Of a stretch of DNA of 64,000 nt, positions 49,507 through 57,922 are shown piece after piece. How positions within the stretch are numbered: the stretch's first letter is position 1; each line of letters starts with the position of its first letter. The DNA comes from JAKACA01 sp052143575 (GTDB taxonomy: Bacteria > Actinomycetota > Acidimicrobiia > Acidimicrobiales > Bog-793): assembly GCA_052143575.1 (NCBI GenBank), contig JBKQSP010000014.1, positions 100,550 to 164,549 of the forward strand, given 5' to 3'. The position numbers and the translations under genes are program-made. The notes beneath the pieces are model-generated. The model saw only the letters and a list, made by a program, of their open reading frames with translations, did not search any database and was not told the DNA's origin.

Positions 49507-52317
49507 ATGAAGCGCGTAGCCCGCAAGTCGACCCGAAGACGTGGTAGCGGAACGGCCCTACCCAGCAACGGGTCGATCACAGAAGTCCCTGAAACTAAGC
49601 CCGGCTCACAGCCAAATGCGAACGACGACCTGAAGACCCTCCCCCTGGCGGAGGTCGAGAAGCGACTCGGGTCCTCGCCGGACGGTCTCACTCAGGTCGA
49701 AGCGACAAAGCGACTCGCCCAATACGGCCCGAACGAGATCGAGGAGAAGAAGGTCAGTCAGCTCCTCAAATTGCTCGGCTACTTCTGGGGTCCGATCCCC
49801 TGGATGATCGAGATCGCGGTGGTCTTGTCGGGGGTGCTCCGGCACTGGCCGGACTTTGCGATCATCCTCGTCCTCCTCGTCGCGAACGCCGTCGTCGGCT
49901 TCACCGAGGAACACTCCGCCGGCAAGGCCATTGACGCCTTGAAAGCTCAGCTCGCGGTGACGGCCCGCGTGCAGCGTGACGGCACATGGGTCACCCCTGC
50001 GGCGAGAGAGCTCGTGCCGGGCGACGTCATCCGGATGCGTCTCGGCGACATCGTTCCGGCCGACGGGCGCCTGTTGGCGGGTGACCCCGTCGAGGTGGAT
50101 GAATCGGCGCTGACGGGGGAATCCCTGCCCGCCACGCGCCAACCCGGCGAGGCGGTGTTCTCCGGCTCGATCATCCGACAGGGTGAGACCAGCGCCCTCG
50201 TCTACGCCACGGGCACGAACACCTACTTCGGTAAGACCGCCGAGCTGGTGCAGGAAGCCGAGACGGTGAGCCACTTCCAGCGCGCCGTGCTTCGGATCGG
50301 CAAGTTCTTGATCCTCCTCGCGCTCGTGCTGGTCGTGATCATCACCGTCGTCTCGATCATCCGCGGCGAGTCGATCCTCACGACGCTGCAGTTCGTCCTC
50401 GTGCTCACTGTGGCGGCGATCCCCGTCGCGATGCCGACGGTCTTGTCGGTGACGATGGCGGTCGGCGCGCGCCTGCTCGCGCAGAAAAAGGCCGTCGTGA
50501 CCCGGTTGGTCGCCATCGAGGAGTTGGCCGGCGTGGACGTGCTGTGCACGGACAAGACCGGCACCTTGACCGAGAACAAGCTCACCCTCGGCGATCCCTT
50601 CGCCGTCGACGGTGTCACCGCGGGAGAGGTCATTCTCGACGCGGCCCTCGCTTCGCGCGCGGACGACAACGACACGATCGATCTCGCCGTCATCGGAGCC
50701 TTGAGCGACCACAAAGCCCTGACCGGGTACAAGGTGGTCCACTTCCAGCCGTTCGACCCCGTTGGCAAGCGGACCGAGGCGACCGTCAAGGCCGCCGACG
50801 GGGCGACGTTCAAGGTGACCAAGGGCGCACCGCAGGTGATCCTCGAGCTGTCCGGCGATTCGGGGAGTGTCGAGGGCGCAGTCGACACAGCGGTCGGCGA
50901 GTTCGCGGCACGCGGCTTTCGCTCTCTCGGCGTGGCCCGGGCCGAGGGTGAGGCGCCCTGGCAGTTCCTCGGTGTCCTGCCGCTCTTTGACCCGCCGCGT
51001 AAAGATGCCAAGGCAACCATCGCGACGGCGGAACAGATGGGTGTCGAAGTCAAGATGGTGACCGGCGACGCGATCGCCATCGCCCAGGAGACCGCGAAGA
51101 CCCTCGGAATGGGCAGCGACATTCTCGATGCTTCCGGCCTTGGCGACACAAAGCGCACCGAGACCGCGGCGACGGCCGAGTCGATCGAACATGCCGACGG
51201 CTTTGCCCAGGTATTCCCGGAGCACAAGTTCCACATCGTCGACGTGTTGCAAAAGCGGGGCCACATCGTCGCGATGACGGGCGACGGGGTGAACGACGCG
51301 CCGGCGCTGAAGAAGGCCGACTGCGGCATCGCCGTGTCGGGCGCGACCGACGCCGCACGCGCCGCGGCGTCGATCGTGCTGATGAGCCCGGGGCTGTCGG
51401 TGATCATCGACGCGATCAAGGAGAGCCGCAAGATCGTCCAGCGGATGAACAGCTACGCGATCTACCGCATCTCAGAGACGCTTCGCGTGCTGGTGTTCGT
51501 GACGCTGACGATCCTGATCTTCGACTTCTTCCCCGTGACAGCGGTGATGATCGTGATGCTGGCGCTGTTGAACGATGGTTCGATCCTCTCCATCGCCTAC
51601 GACAACGTGCACTACAAGGAACAGCCCGAAGCCTGGAACATGCGCCTCGTCATCGGGATGGCGACGGTGCTCGGCCTCGTCGGCCCCATCGCAGCGTTCG
51701 GCCTGTTCTACCTGGGTGACCATATCTTTCATCTCAACCATGCCCATCTACAGACCCTCATGTACCTGATGCTGTCGGTGGCGGGCTCGTTGACGATCTT
51801 CCTCACCCGCACGCGCGGCCCGTTCTGGTCCATCCGACCGAAGCGGATCCTCCTGTTGGCCGTACTCGGAGCCGAGACGATAGCGACGCTGCTCGCAGCG
51901 CTTGGGATCCTCATGCCGCGTCTCAGCTTGGAATGGGTCGCGTTCGTGTGGGGCTACGCGCTGGTGTGGTTCCTCGTGACCGACCGCGTGAAACTGATCG
52001 GGTACCGGATCCTCGATCCCGTGACCGTCGCGCCGGCGACAAGCGGCAATGCCTCTGCGGAAGCACCCGCCGAGACAGTCCGTTCAGATGCTGAGCATCC
52101 GACAGCGCCTGGCGCAGATGCGACGGTTCCCCCGTTTCACACCGACACCGATCCTGAGGAGCCCGTCTACCACGACAACAGCGACTGCCCCTACGGCCAA
52201 GCGATCACGCGCAACGGGAACAGCCAGCCTGGCAAGGACGGAAGGCGACGGTGCGAATGGTGCACCGAGCATGCGGGTCATCCGGCTCCGCTCGACGCAG
52301 AAGTACCGAGAACATGA
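49507..52317 (+). CDS. P-type ATPase, plasma-membrane proton pump (P3A) type
   Basis: 936 residues. The N-terminal cation-ATPase domain includes G-L-T-Q-V-E-A-T-K-R-L-A-Q-Y-G-P-N-E. The actuator loop has D-E-S-A-L-T-G-E-S, the phosphorylation site is D-K-T-G-T-L-T, and the hinge is T-G-D-G-V-N-D-A-P-A-L. The membrane region with M-L-A-L-L-N-D-G-S-I-L-S-I matches the P3A proton-ATPase subclass. It would expel H+ at the cost of ATP. The C-terminal 80 residues form a soluble tail with D-C-P-Y-G-Q and R-R-C-E-W-C that could bind metal, an unusual addition. It is coupled by ATGA to a micro-ORF and then to PPK2. Confidence 0.93.
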   Translation: MKRVARKSTRRRGSGTALPSNGSITEVPETKPGSQPNANDDLKTLPLAEVEKRLGSSPDGLTQVEATKRLAQYGPNEIEEKKVSQLLKLLGYFWGPIPWMIEIAVVLSGVLRHWPDFAIILVLLVANAVVGFTEEHSAGKAIDALKAQLAVTARVQRDGTWVTPAARELVPGDVIRMRLGDIVPADGRLLAGDPVEVDESALTGESLPATRQPGEAVFSGSIIRQGETSALVYATGTNTYFGKTAELVQEAETVSHFQRAVLRIGKFLILLALVLVVIITVVSIIRGESILTTLQFVLVLTVAAIPVAMPTVLSVTMAVGARLLAQKKAVVTRLVAIEELAGVDVLCTDKTGTLTENKLTLGDPFAVDGVTAGEVILDAALASRADDNDTIDLAVIGALSDHKALTGYKVVHFQPFDPVGKRTEATVKAADGATFKVTKGAPQVILELSGDSGSVEGAVDTAVGEFAARGFRSLGVARAEGEAPWQFLGVLPLFDPPRKDAKATIATAEQMGVEVKMVTGDAIAIAQETAKTLGMGSDILDASGLGDTKRTETAATAESIEHADGFAQVFPEHKFHIVDVLQKRGHIVAMTGDGVNDAPALKKADCGIAVSGATDAARAAASIVLMSPGLSVIIDAIKESRKIVQRMNSYAIYRISETLRVLVFVTLTILIFDFFPVTAVMIVMLALLNDGSILSIAYDNVHYKEQPEAWNMRLVIGMATVLGLVGPIAAFGLFYLGDHIFHLNHAHLQTLMYLMLSVAGSLTIFLTRTRGPFWSIRPKRILLLAVLGAETIATLLAALGILMPRLSLEWVAFVWGYALVWFLVTDRVKLIGYRILDPVTVAPATSGNASAEAPAETVRSDAEHPTAPGADATVPPFHTDTDPEEPVYHDNSDCPYGQAITRNGNSQPGKDGRRRCEWCTEHAGHPAPLDAEVPRT

Positions 52318-52397
52318 CCGCCGCGCCTGTTGCGCGTTTCAAGCTCGTTCCGGAGCAGATCGACCGCGGTGAGCTCAACAGGGAGGTGGGTGCGTGA
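52314..52397 (+). CDS. 27-residue micro-ORF coupling the ATPase and PPK2 genes
   Basis: An ATG overlapping the ATPase stop (ATGA, 52314-52317) opens a 27-codon frame, M-T-A-A-P-V-A-R-F-K-L-V-P-E-Q-I and onward. It ends in a TGA overlapping the PPK2 GTG (GTGA, 52394-52397). The exact fit at both ends suggests it is translated to couple the two genes. No homologue is known to me, and it could be only a spacer. Confidence 0.4.
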   Translation: MTAAPVARFKLVPEQIDRGELNREVGA

Positions 52398-53299
52398 AGC
52401 TACCCAAAAAGGTCATCGGAGATCTCATGGTCGCACCCGGCGACAAGGCGGACCTCGGAAAGCGGAGCACGAGCGTGACGAAGAGTGCCTGGCTCGATGC
52501 CGCGGGTAAATCGCGATCGAAGGACCTCGCCGAGGAGGACCTCGAAGCCTTCAAAGAAGAGCTTGCCGCCGCACAAGAGCTCCTCTACGCGACCGACACC
52601 TACGCACTGCTAGTGATCTTGCAGGCGCTCGACGCGGCCGGCAAGGACGGAACGATCAAGCACGTCATGTCGGGCGTCAACCCTCAAGGCTGCGATGTCG
52701 TCGCGTTCAAGTCCCCCTCGGCTGAGGAGCTCAACCACGACTTCCTCTGGCGGTGCTCAGCAGCCCTTCCCGAGCAGGGAAGGATCGGGATCTTCAACCG
52801 CTCCTACTACGAGGAAGTCCTGGTCACTCGCGTCCACCCTGACATCCTCGCCGGTCAGCACCTTCCGCCGGACACAGCCACGGGAGACAAGCTCTGGCAC
52901 CAGCGTTACAACGAGATCAACGCTTTCGAGCGACATCTTCATCGCAATGGCACTCGCATCGTCAAGCTCTTCCTGCACGTCTCCAAGGACGAGCAGAAGA
53001 AGCGACTGCTCGAACGTCTCAACGATCCGACCAAGTACTGGAAGTTCTCGAGCGCCGACCTGGCCGAGCGCGCGTTCTTCGACGACTACATGCGCGCCTA
53101 CGAGGCGGCGATCACCGCCACCTCGACGTCCTGGGCTCCGTGGTACATCGTGCCGGCTGATCACAAGTACGCCGGGCGGGCGCTAGTCGGCGGCATTCTT
53201 GTGCACGTCATCGAGCATCTCGACCTGCATCTCCCCGAGATCACCGACGAGGAGCGTGCGACGCTCGAGGCAGCAAGACAGGTGCTCTTGACCGAATGA
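52394..53299 (+). CDS. Polyphosphate kinase 2 family protein
   Basis: 301 residues with the PPK2 core: Walker A-like Q-A-L-D-A-A-G-K-D-G-T-I-K, G-I-F-N-R-S-Y-Y-E-E-V-L-V-T-R-V-H as the Walker B and lid region, and the late W-Y-I-V-P-A-D-H-K. The family transfers phosphate between polyphosphate and nucleotides, mostly making ADP or ATP from AMP or ADP. Next to an H+-ATPase it could supply ATP from polyphosphate during stress, which is an inference. The GTG at 52394 has GGGAGG 7 bp upstream. A hairpin terminator follows directly. Confidence 0.93.
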   Translation: MKLPKKVIGDLMVAPGDKADLGKRSTSVTKSAWLDAAGKSRSKDLAEEDLEAFKEELAAAQELLYATDTYALLVILQALDAAGKDGTIKHVMSGVNPQGCDVVAFKSPSAEELNHDFLWRCSAALPEQGRIGIFNRSYYEEVLVTRVHPDILAGQHLPPDTATGDKLWHQRYNEINAFERHLHRNGTRIVKLFLHVSKDEQKKRLLERLNDPTKYWKFSSADLAERAFFDDYMRAYEAAITATSTSWAPWYIVPADHKYAGRALVGGILVHVIEHLDLHLPEITDEERATLEAARQVLLTE

Positions 53300-53300
53300 C

Positions 53301-53323
53301 TCTGCCCGAGAGCGTCGGGCAGA
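53301..53323. terminator. Hairpin after PPK2
   Basis: A perfect 9-bp stem, TCTGCCCGA with TCGGGCAGA, and a 5-base loop start 1 bp after the PPK2 stop. No T-run follows. It probably ends the ATPase-PPK2 transcript. Confidence 0.65.
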
Positions 53324-53586
53324 AGGACTCTCAGCCGGCGGAGGAGCGGTAACGGCGCCGGTCCAGGGGCTTCGAGATGTTGGTAGGGGGCTTGATCACG
53401 CCAAGGTTGCCTGCGGAATCACCGCAGTGCCGCGTCTGCGAGATTCTTCTACTCCAGGACATTCGATCACCTCGACAACGGTGGCGCCACGCCCGCTTCG
53501 ATGAGCTTCACCCGGTCCGCTAGGCGGCGGCCCGCCGCTTCGAGGCTCGGTCCGACTACTTGGCTGATCTGCCGGTCGATCATCAC

Positions 53587-54370
53587 TTACCCCAGCCGGG
53601 CGTCGGCCGGCGCCTCGGTGACCGACGACTCCCGCGTTCGACGGCGCGGGAGCGGCAGCTGCTGGGACAGGGTGCGGTTCTCCCCGGGATCCAGCACCGA
53701 ATGCTGGACGTATGCCGGAAACTAGCTGACCCGTTTCGGGGTTGTGCCATCGCGTAGGAACAAGCACTCAGGCGCTCTTGGGTTTCTTTGATGCGGGGGT
53801 TGTCGCTCACCTCGCCCTTCTCGAGCAGTTCCCAGGCGGGGGCGACGTCGTTAACGTGCATGAACCTGTGCATCACGAAGGTCATGGGAACGATCCGTTG
53901 CCGCAGCAGCGCTCGTGGCCCTCCCACTCGCCGGATGGTCCGACCGAGCCAGCCGAACGCCATCGACACGAGCTCGGGATGAGCAGCGGCCACGCGAGCC
54001 AGGCGTACGAGGAGCAGGTGCCTCGGCGCGTTGAAGTGCACCCCACCCAGGTCGGCGAGGTAGGCATGACGCACCCCAAGTCCTTCGGGTCCTCGTCGTC
54101 GAGCAAGCTGTACCAGCGGTCGCCGAGGAAGAAACCCCAGGCCGTCCGGTTGCACCGCTCATCGCCGACCTGGAACACGCGAAAAGGCAGGCGTGCGCCG
54201 GCGCCGGCTTCGATCAGCTCCCACACCTTGTCGGGTTCGAGACTGCGGTAGTCCTCCTTCCAACGGCGCTCGTCGCCGATGTGGGCGGCCGGCTGGAAGG
54301 AGAACATGTTGAACCCGATGGCCTTGCAGCGGGCGACCACGCCGGCGATCTCCTCGACGTTGGCCGGAGG
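53587..54370 (-). pseudogene. Radical SAM protein, C-terminal remnant with frameshifts
   Basis: Reading leftward, three frames in turn give a continuous match to the C-terminal half of actinobacterial radical SAM proteins. The first, with C-K-A-I-G-F-N-M-F-S-F-Q-P, runs to about 54,075. After a shift come H-A-Y-L-A-D-L-G-G-V-H-F-N-A-P, T-F-V-M-H-R-F-M and E-T-Q-E-R-L-S-A-C-S-Y-A-M. After a second shift near 53,740 comes Q-H-S-V-L-D-P-G-E-N-R-T-L. The N-terminal CxxxCxxC cluster half is missing; a stop lies just upstream of the fragment. The gene is dead. The family assignment rests on remembered motifs. Confidence 0.65.
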
Positions 54371-54429
54371 TTACCGGTACCGGCGACCCACCCCAGTGGG
54401 ACCTATCGCCGCCTTGTTCGTGGCCGGAC

Positions 54430-54680
54430 CGAGCGAGTTCCAGTATCGAAGATGGCGGACCGGGTGGCTGCGGTCATGGTCGTCCCCTACCCTCCGGGCA
54501 TTCCGATCCTCATGCCCGGCGAAAGCGCCGGGGGCGCTCGACGGGCCGGTGCTCAGCTACTTGCTCGCCTTGGAGGCCTTCGACACCAAGTTCCCAGGTT
54601 TCGCCCATGACATCCACGGGGTCGAGCGCGATGAGCACGGCACCTTCTCGATCGAGTGCCTCAGCGACGAGACGGGGTGA
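54430..54680 (+). pseudogene. Orn/Lys/Arg decarboxylase, C-terminal remnant
   Basis: Two frames read V-A-A-V-M-V-V-P-Y-P-P-G-I-P-I-L-M-P-G-E, then, after a shift near 54,525, L-D-G-P-V-L-S-Y-L-L-A-L-E-A-F-D and F-P-G-F-A-H-D-I-H-G-V-E. This is the C-terminal end of PLP-dependent Orn/Lys/Arg decarboxylases, enzymes that consume protons in acid stress. The PLP-binding domain is absent. The fragment meets the radical SAM remnant head to head, marking a rearrangement junction around 54,370-54,430. Confidence 0.7.
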
Positions 54681-54971
54681 TGCTGCGGGATCGAGTTGTG
54701 GTGACCAAGAACACGAGGTCGCGCTAGCGCGGGTCCGACGGATCGCCTGCACTGACGGCGCCGAGTTGCATCGGATCGTCCGCCAGGGTGATTTGACGGT
54801 CCAACTCCAGACCAACGCAACCACGCCGCTCTCGCCTCCGCGATCGACTGCCATCCCGCCAACATTCCGCCAACCGACTTTGGCCCGCAGGCGTCCGCGC
54901 CGCCGGCGCTGCAAACGGTCCGGCCGATGCGCCGAAAGCCCAGCTCAGCCCTCTGGAGCGGTCAACCAGCC

Positions 54972-55016
54972 ACCCTCTCAAGGTGGAGACACGGGTTCGA
55001 ATCCCGTTGGGGCTGC
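54972..55016 (+). repeat. Right attachment repeat (end of island II)
   Basis: The third exact copy of the 45-bp tRNA-Glu 3' sequence, again without a tRNA 5' half. It shares two extra bases on the left with the tRNA copy and cag on the right with the middle copy. Confidence 0.92.
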
Positions 55017-55163
55017 CAGAAAAGTCCAGCTCACAGAGTTGCGCACCTCTCGTCCAGCTCAGGATTGTCCATCCGCCGGACGGCCGAAGGCCCCGTCGTC
55101 GCGGCGGATCGAATGCCGACTGGACGCCGGGTTACGCTGACCACACAGCGGAGAGGGGTGGTC

Positions 55164-56678
55164 ATGCGTCCAAACCCATGGCAGGTGACGACCTTCTGCG
55201 TGGCGACGGCCGTCGCCGCCCTGTGCGCTCCGGTCGCCGCCATCGGGGCCTTGGGCGCCGATCGGGCGCCGGGGATCACTGGCGTCGTCGCGGCTGGAAG
55301 CGCGAGAGGAGAAAGCGGGCAGCCGATCCCGCTGCCGCCCCGGGTGACAACGGTGGCGGAGGCTTCGGGGCTCTCCGGTGTCAGCTGTTTCTCGCCAACG
55401 GATTGTGTCGTCGTCGGAGGCGGAGGCACGACCAGTGACCGTCGTGGTCTCGCCGAGCAGATCCTGACGGGCCGAAAGACGACCCCGGTGCTCGTGCCTC
55501 AGCCGGACTCGAGTCTGGACGCCGTCAGCTGTCCCGAGTCCGGTCTGTGTCTCGTGGCAGGCACGGCTCAGGTGGCGGCGAAGGGGGCGACCGTCGGTGA
55601 CGGCCTCCTCGCCGTCTTCTCACACGGGGCATTTCACGACGTCAGCCTCTACGGCGCGGGAACCGGCAAGAGCCTCATGTTTAGAGGAGTGGCCTGCAGG
55701 ACAGTCGAGAGCTGCTACGTGGTCGGCTACGTCGACGGATTGGACAATCTCCTCGAAGGCGCCTTCGTCGAGGTCGCCCTCGACCCGACCGACTCGACCT
55801 TCATCGCCAGCCTTGGTTACATCCCTCGCACTGCCGATCTCACGGGCATCACGTGTCCCACGAAAGTGCGCTGTTACGCCGTCGGGGCGGCGCCCACGCG
55901 GGACAACGTGTACCAGGCGGCTGTCATCACGATCGTGAAGGGCGTCATCGACAGTCCGGTGGCGACCGACCTCACCGCCTATGGCGGGGACGAAGCGGTC
56001 GCCTGCAGATCGGCCACCGTCTGTACCACCGTCGGGCAGATCGAGACGAACGAGTCGGAGTTCATCTTCGAGGCCTACATCGAGCCGCTCGGGTCGGAGG
56101 GCGGCGGAACGGCCCACCTGCTGTCGAGCCTGGAATACCTGTGGGGCATCGCCACCCTCGATCCCCATCACCAGATCGCCGTCGGAGATGAATCGGGCGG
56201 CATCCCCATCACCGACCTCGTGACCAACGGCGTCGCCAGCGCACATCTCGCGGGCGTTGGCGCCAGTCTTGCGGGCATCAGCTGCCCGAGCACGACCTAC
56301 TGCATGGCCGTTGGCGCCGTCGGAAGTCCCAACGCCAAGGGCGCCATTGTGCGGTTGTCCTACGAGAACCTCCCCGGGGCGCCCGGGCTCGCCCTGACAG
56401 CCGTCGCTGCCACGAGCGTCGACCTCGAGCTCACCCCACCGGGCAGCACGGGCAACGCCAAGCTCTCGAGCTACCGGCTGGTCGTTCAGGCATGTCGCGC
56501 CCACCACTCGGGTTGCGTGTCGATCTCCTCACGCACCTTGATCCTCCGGGCGTCTGGAACCGTGACGGTGGACAACCTGAAGCCCGGCACGCGCTATCGG
56601 TTTCAAGCCTTCGCCAGCAATGCCGTCGGTATCGGACCGGGCTCATCGGCCCTGGAGGTGACGACGAAGGCGAGCTGA
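55164..56678 (+). CDS. Secreted Cys-pair repeat protein with C-terminal fibronectin III domain
   Basis: 504 residues. A signal peptide (hydrophobic stretch about residues 6-27) is followed by six repeats of the form V-S-C-x5-C-x-x-V-G (for example G-V-S-C-F-S-P-T-D-C and G-I-S-C-P-S-T-T-Y-C). They are spaced 40-70 residues apart, probably each with a disulfide in a beta-propeller-like fold. The last 95 residues form an FN3 domain (L-K-P-G-T-R-Y-R-F-Q-A-F-A). No sorting signal is seen, so it is likely released or wall-associated. Function is unknown. It is a sibling of the 57,923 gene. The ATG at 55164 has AGAGGGG upstream. Confidence 0.75.
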   Translation: MRPNPWQVTTFCVATAVAALCAPVAAIGALGADRAPGITGVVAAGSARGESGQPIPLPPRVTTVAEASGLSGVSCFSPTDCVVVGGGGTTSDRRGLAEQILTGRKTTPVLVPQPDSSLDAVSCPESGLCLVAGTAQVAAKGATVGDGLLAVFSHGAFHDVSLYGAGTGKSLMFRGVACRTVESCYVVGYVDGLDNLLEGAFVEVALDPTDSTFIASLGYIPRTADLTGITCPTKVRCYAVGAAPTRDNVYQAAVITIVKGVIDSPVATDLTAYGGDEAVACRSATVCTTVGQIETNESEFIFEAYIEPLGSEGGGTAHLLSSLEYLWGIATLDPHHQIAVGDESGGIPITDLVTNGVASAHLAGVGASLAGISCPSTTYCMAVGAVGSPNAKGAIVRLSYENLPGAPGLALTAVAATSVDLELTPPGSTGNAKLSSYRLVVQACRAHHSGCVSISSRTLILRASGTVTVDNLKPGTRYRFQAFASNAVGIGPGSSALEVTTKAS

Positions 56679-57024
56679 ACCGCCGGTGAGTTTCAGCTTC
56701 GGCTTACTGTTTGGCTGCCATCCCGTCCCATCGCGCCTCTCCTCCTGGCGTGCACTGCAGCGGGATAACGTCGCATCGAGATCGTCCACGATCCGGGAGG
56801 CAGTGAGGGAGACAGAGGCGCCCGCCTACCGGTTCTGTGGATGCGTCGGATTGCGGCCGGCGCTTTTACGTCAAATCCGCTGGGAACGGTGAGTCGCGAT
56901 CGTCTACCGCGCGAGGGCGGTAACGTCGCCGTGCGTTCGAAGCGTCGTCTGCCGGGGGGTGGTCGTTTTCTTTCCGGTCGGATGAAGTCTGACCTCGCCG
57001 GAGCGAAGGAGGCAGGAGGAGCCC
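56679..57024. other. Intergenic region, no gene seen
   Basis: 346 bp between the repeat protein and the DUF1269 gene. Open frames are shadows without start signals. The only recognisable element is the ribosome binding site (GGAGG at its right end) of the following gene. Confidence 0.5.
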
Positions 57025-57594
57025 ATGGCCGACCACAACTTTCTCGTCGTGAAGTTCCCCAACTCGAGCGACGCCTTCGAGGCCTTCGCCTTGCTGGGTT
57101 CGGTCACCCAGGTGAAGGCCGCCGCCGTGGTCGCCCGCGACGAAGAGGGCAGACTCTCGGTACCCGAGGCCACGGGAGTCGTCGGCCATGCTTTTTGGAC
57201 TGGCAGCCTTGTCGGGGCGCTCGTCGGCATCCTCGGCGGGCCGCTCGGGATCCTGCTCGGTTGGTCCGCGGGCGCTCTCATCGGCATGGGTGTCGAGCAG
57301 GAACGAGTCGCGGACGAGGAGGACACCCTCACGCTGCTCAGCCGGCAGATCGACCGAGGATCGAACGTGTTGATGGCCGAGGTGGAGGAGTCCAATCCGA
57401 CCGCCGTCGATTCGGCGCTCACCAAGCTGCAGGGCCGCACTCTGCGCCTCCCCGCCAGCGAGGTTCGCGCCGAGGTCGAGCAGGCCAACGAGCAGGCCAA
57501 GGAGGCGGCTGCCGCCGCCCGCAAGGCTCGCCGCGCCGGCCGGCGGGAGGCCCTCCACGAGAGGGTCCGCAGCTGGGTCCACCACGGGAGCTGA
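57025..57594 (+). CDS. DUF1269 family membrane protein
   Basis: 189 residues. The N-terminal soluble part has the family's A-F-E-A-F-A-L-L and V-K-A-A-A-V-V-A-R-D-E-E-G-R. A glycine-rich double membrane hairpin (G-S-L-V-G-A-L-V-G-I-L-G-G-P-L-G-I-L-L-G, about residues 60-90) follows. The C-terminal tail is helical, Ala/Arg/Glu-rich and probably coiled coil. Members resemble general-stress membrane proteins, but the role is unknown. GGAGG lies 8 bp before the ATG. It is a single-gene unit. Confidence 0.82.
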   Translation: MADHNFLVVKFPNSSDAFEAFALLGSVTQVKAAAVVARDEEGRLSVPEATGVVGHAFWTGSLVGALVGILGGPLGILLGWSAGALIGMGVEQERVADEEDTLTLLSRQIDRGSNVLMAEVEESNPTAVDSALTKLQGRTLRLPASEVRAEVEQANEQAKEAAAAARKARRAGRREALHERVRSWVHHGS

Positions 57595-57597
57595 CGC

Positions 57598-57619
57598 CTC
57601 GAGACGGCGCGCCGTCGAG
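57598..57619. terminator. Self-complementary sequence after DUF1269 gene
   Basis: CTCGA, two unpaired bases, the palindrome CGGCGCGCCG and TCGAG form a bulged hairpin 3 bp after the stop. It is a weak candidate terminator. The following 300 bp to the next gene show nothing else I can support. Confidence 0.3.
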
Positions 57620-57922
57620 CGCCTGCTGGCCGCCAGCTCGGCGGCCAGGTCCACCGTCATCGTCGGCGAGCGGTCACGGGGCGAGTGCGGCGGAGGCGAG
57701 TCGTAAGCTGCTCCACGAGAGCTGGCGTTCCACTCCGTCACGGACTTGATGGAGGAGCTCGTGTCACTCACGGCGTAACGGCCGCTGACCGCCCAGCCAC
57801 TTCGGTCGGGTCATCCTTCTATCACGCGCCTCGAAGCCCACAAGCCGTGCCACGCGATGGCACACGGCGTCACGCCCTTCAGGGTACGAGAGGGTCACGC
57901 CTTCCGGGATGAGAGGTTCGCT

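Larger units (their letters stand above)
46114..55016. mobile_element. Island II (8.9 kb), acid/ion homeostasis genes, no integrase
   Basis: Bounded by the second and third tRNA-Glu-derived repeats. Contents are a ClC antiporter with MarR, a proton-type P-ATPase, PPK2, and truncated decarboxylase and radical SAM genes. No recombinase or arm-like sites are visible, so it is a decayed or dependent element. It could be mobilised in trans, or together with island I as one 19.7-kb unit. Confidence 0.65.

Noticed and set aside
49179..49691. Short ORFs on both strands upstream of the P-type ATPase
   Set aside because: No ribosome binding site, no recognisable motifs, and mutual overlap; I could not support either as a gene.
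54972..55016. A second or third tRNA-Glu gene at the attachment repeats
   Set aside because: Only the 3' 45 bases are present; the acceptor 5' strand and D-arm are missing at both 46069 and 54972.
35325..55016. Prophage
   Set aside because: No capsid, tail, terminase, lysis or phage replication genes are seen; contents fit mobilisable or genomic islands.
54607..55140. Plus-strand ORF spanning the right attachment repeat
   Set aside because: It continues from the decarboxylase remnant through a tRNA-derived repeat and is Arg-rich low complexity; it is a shadow frame.
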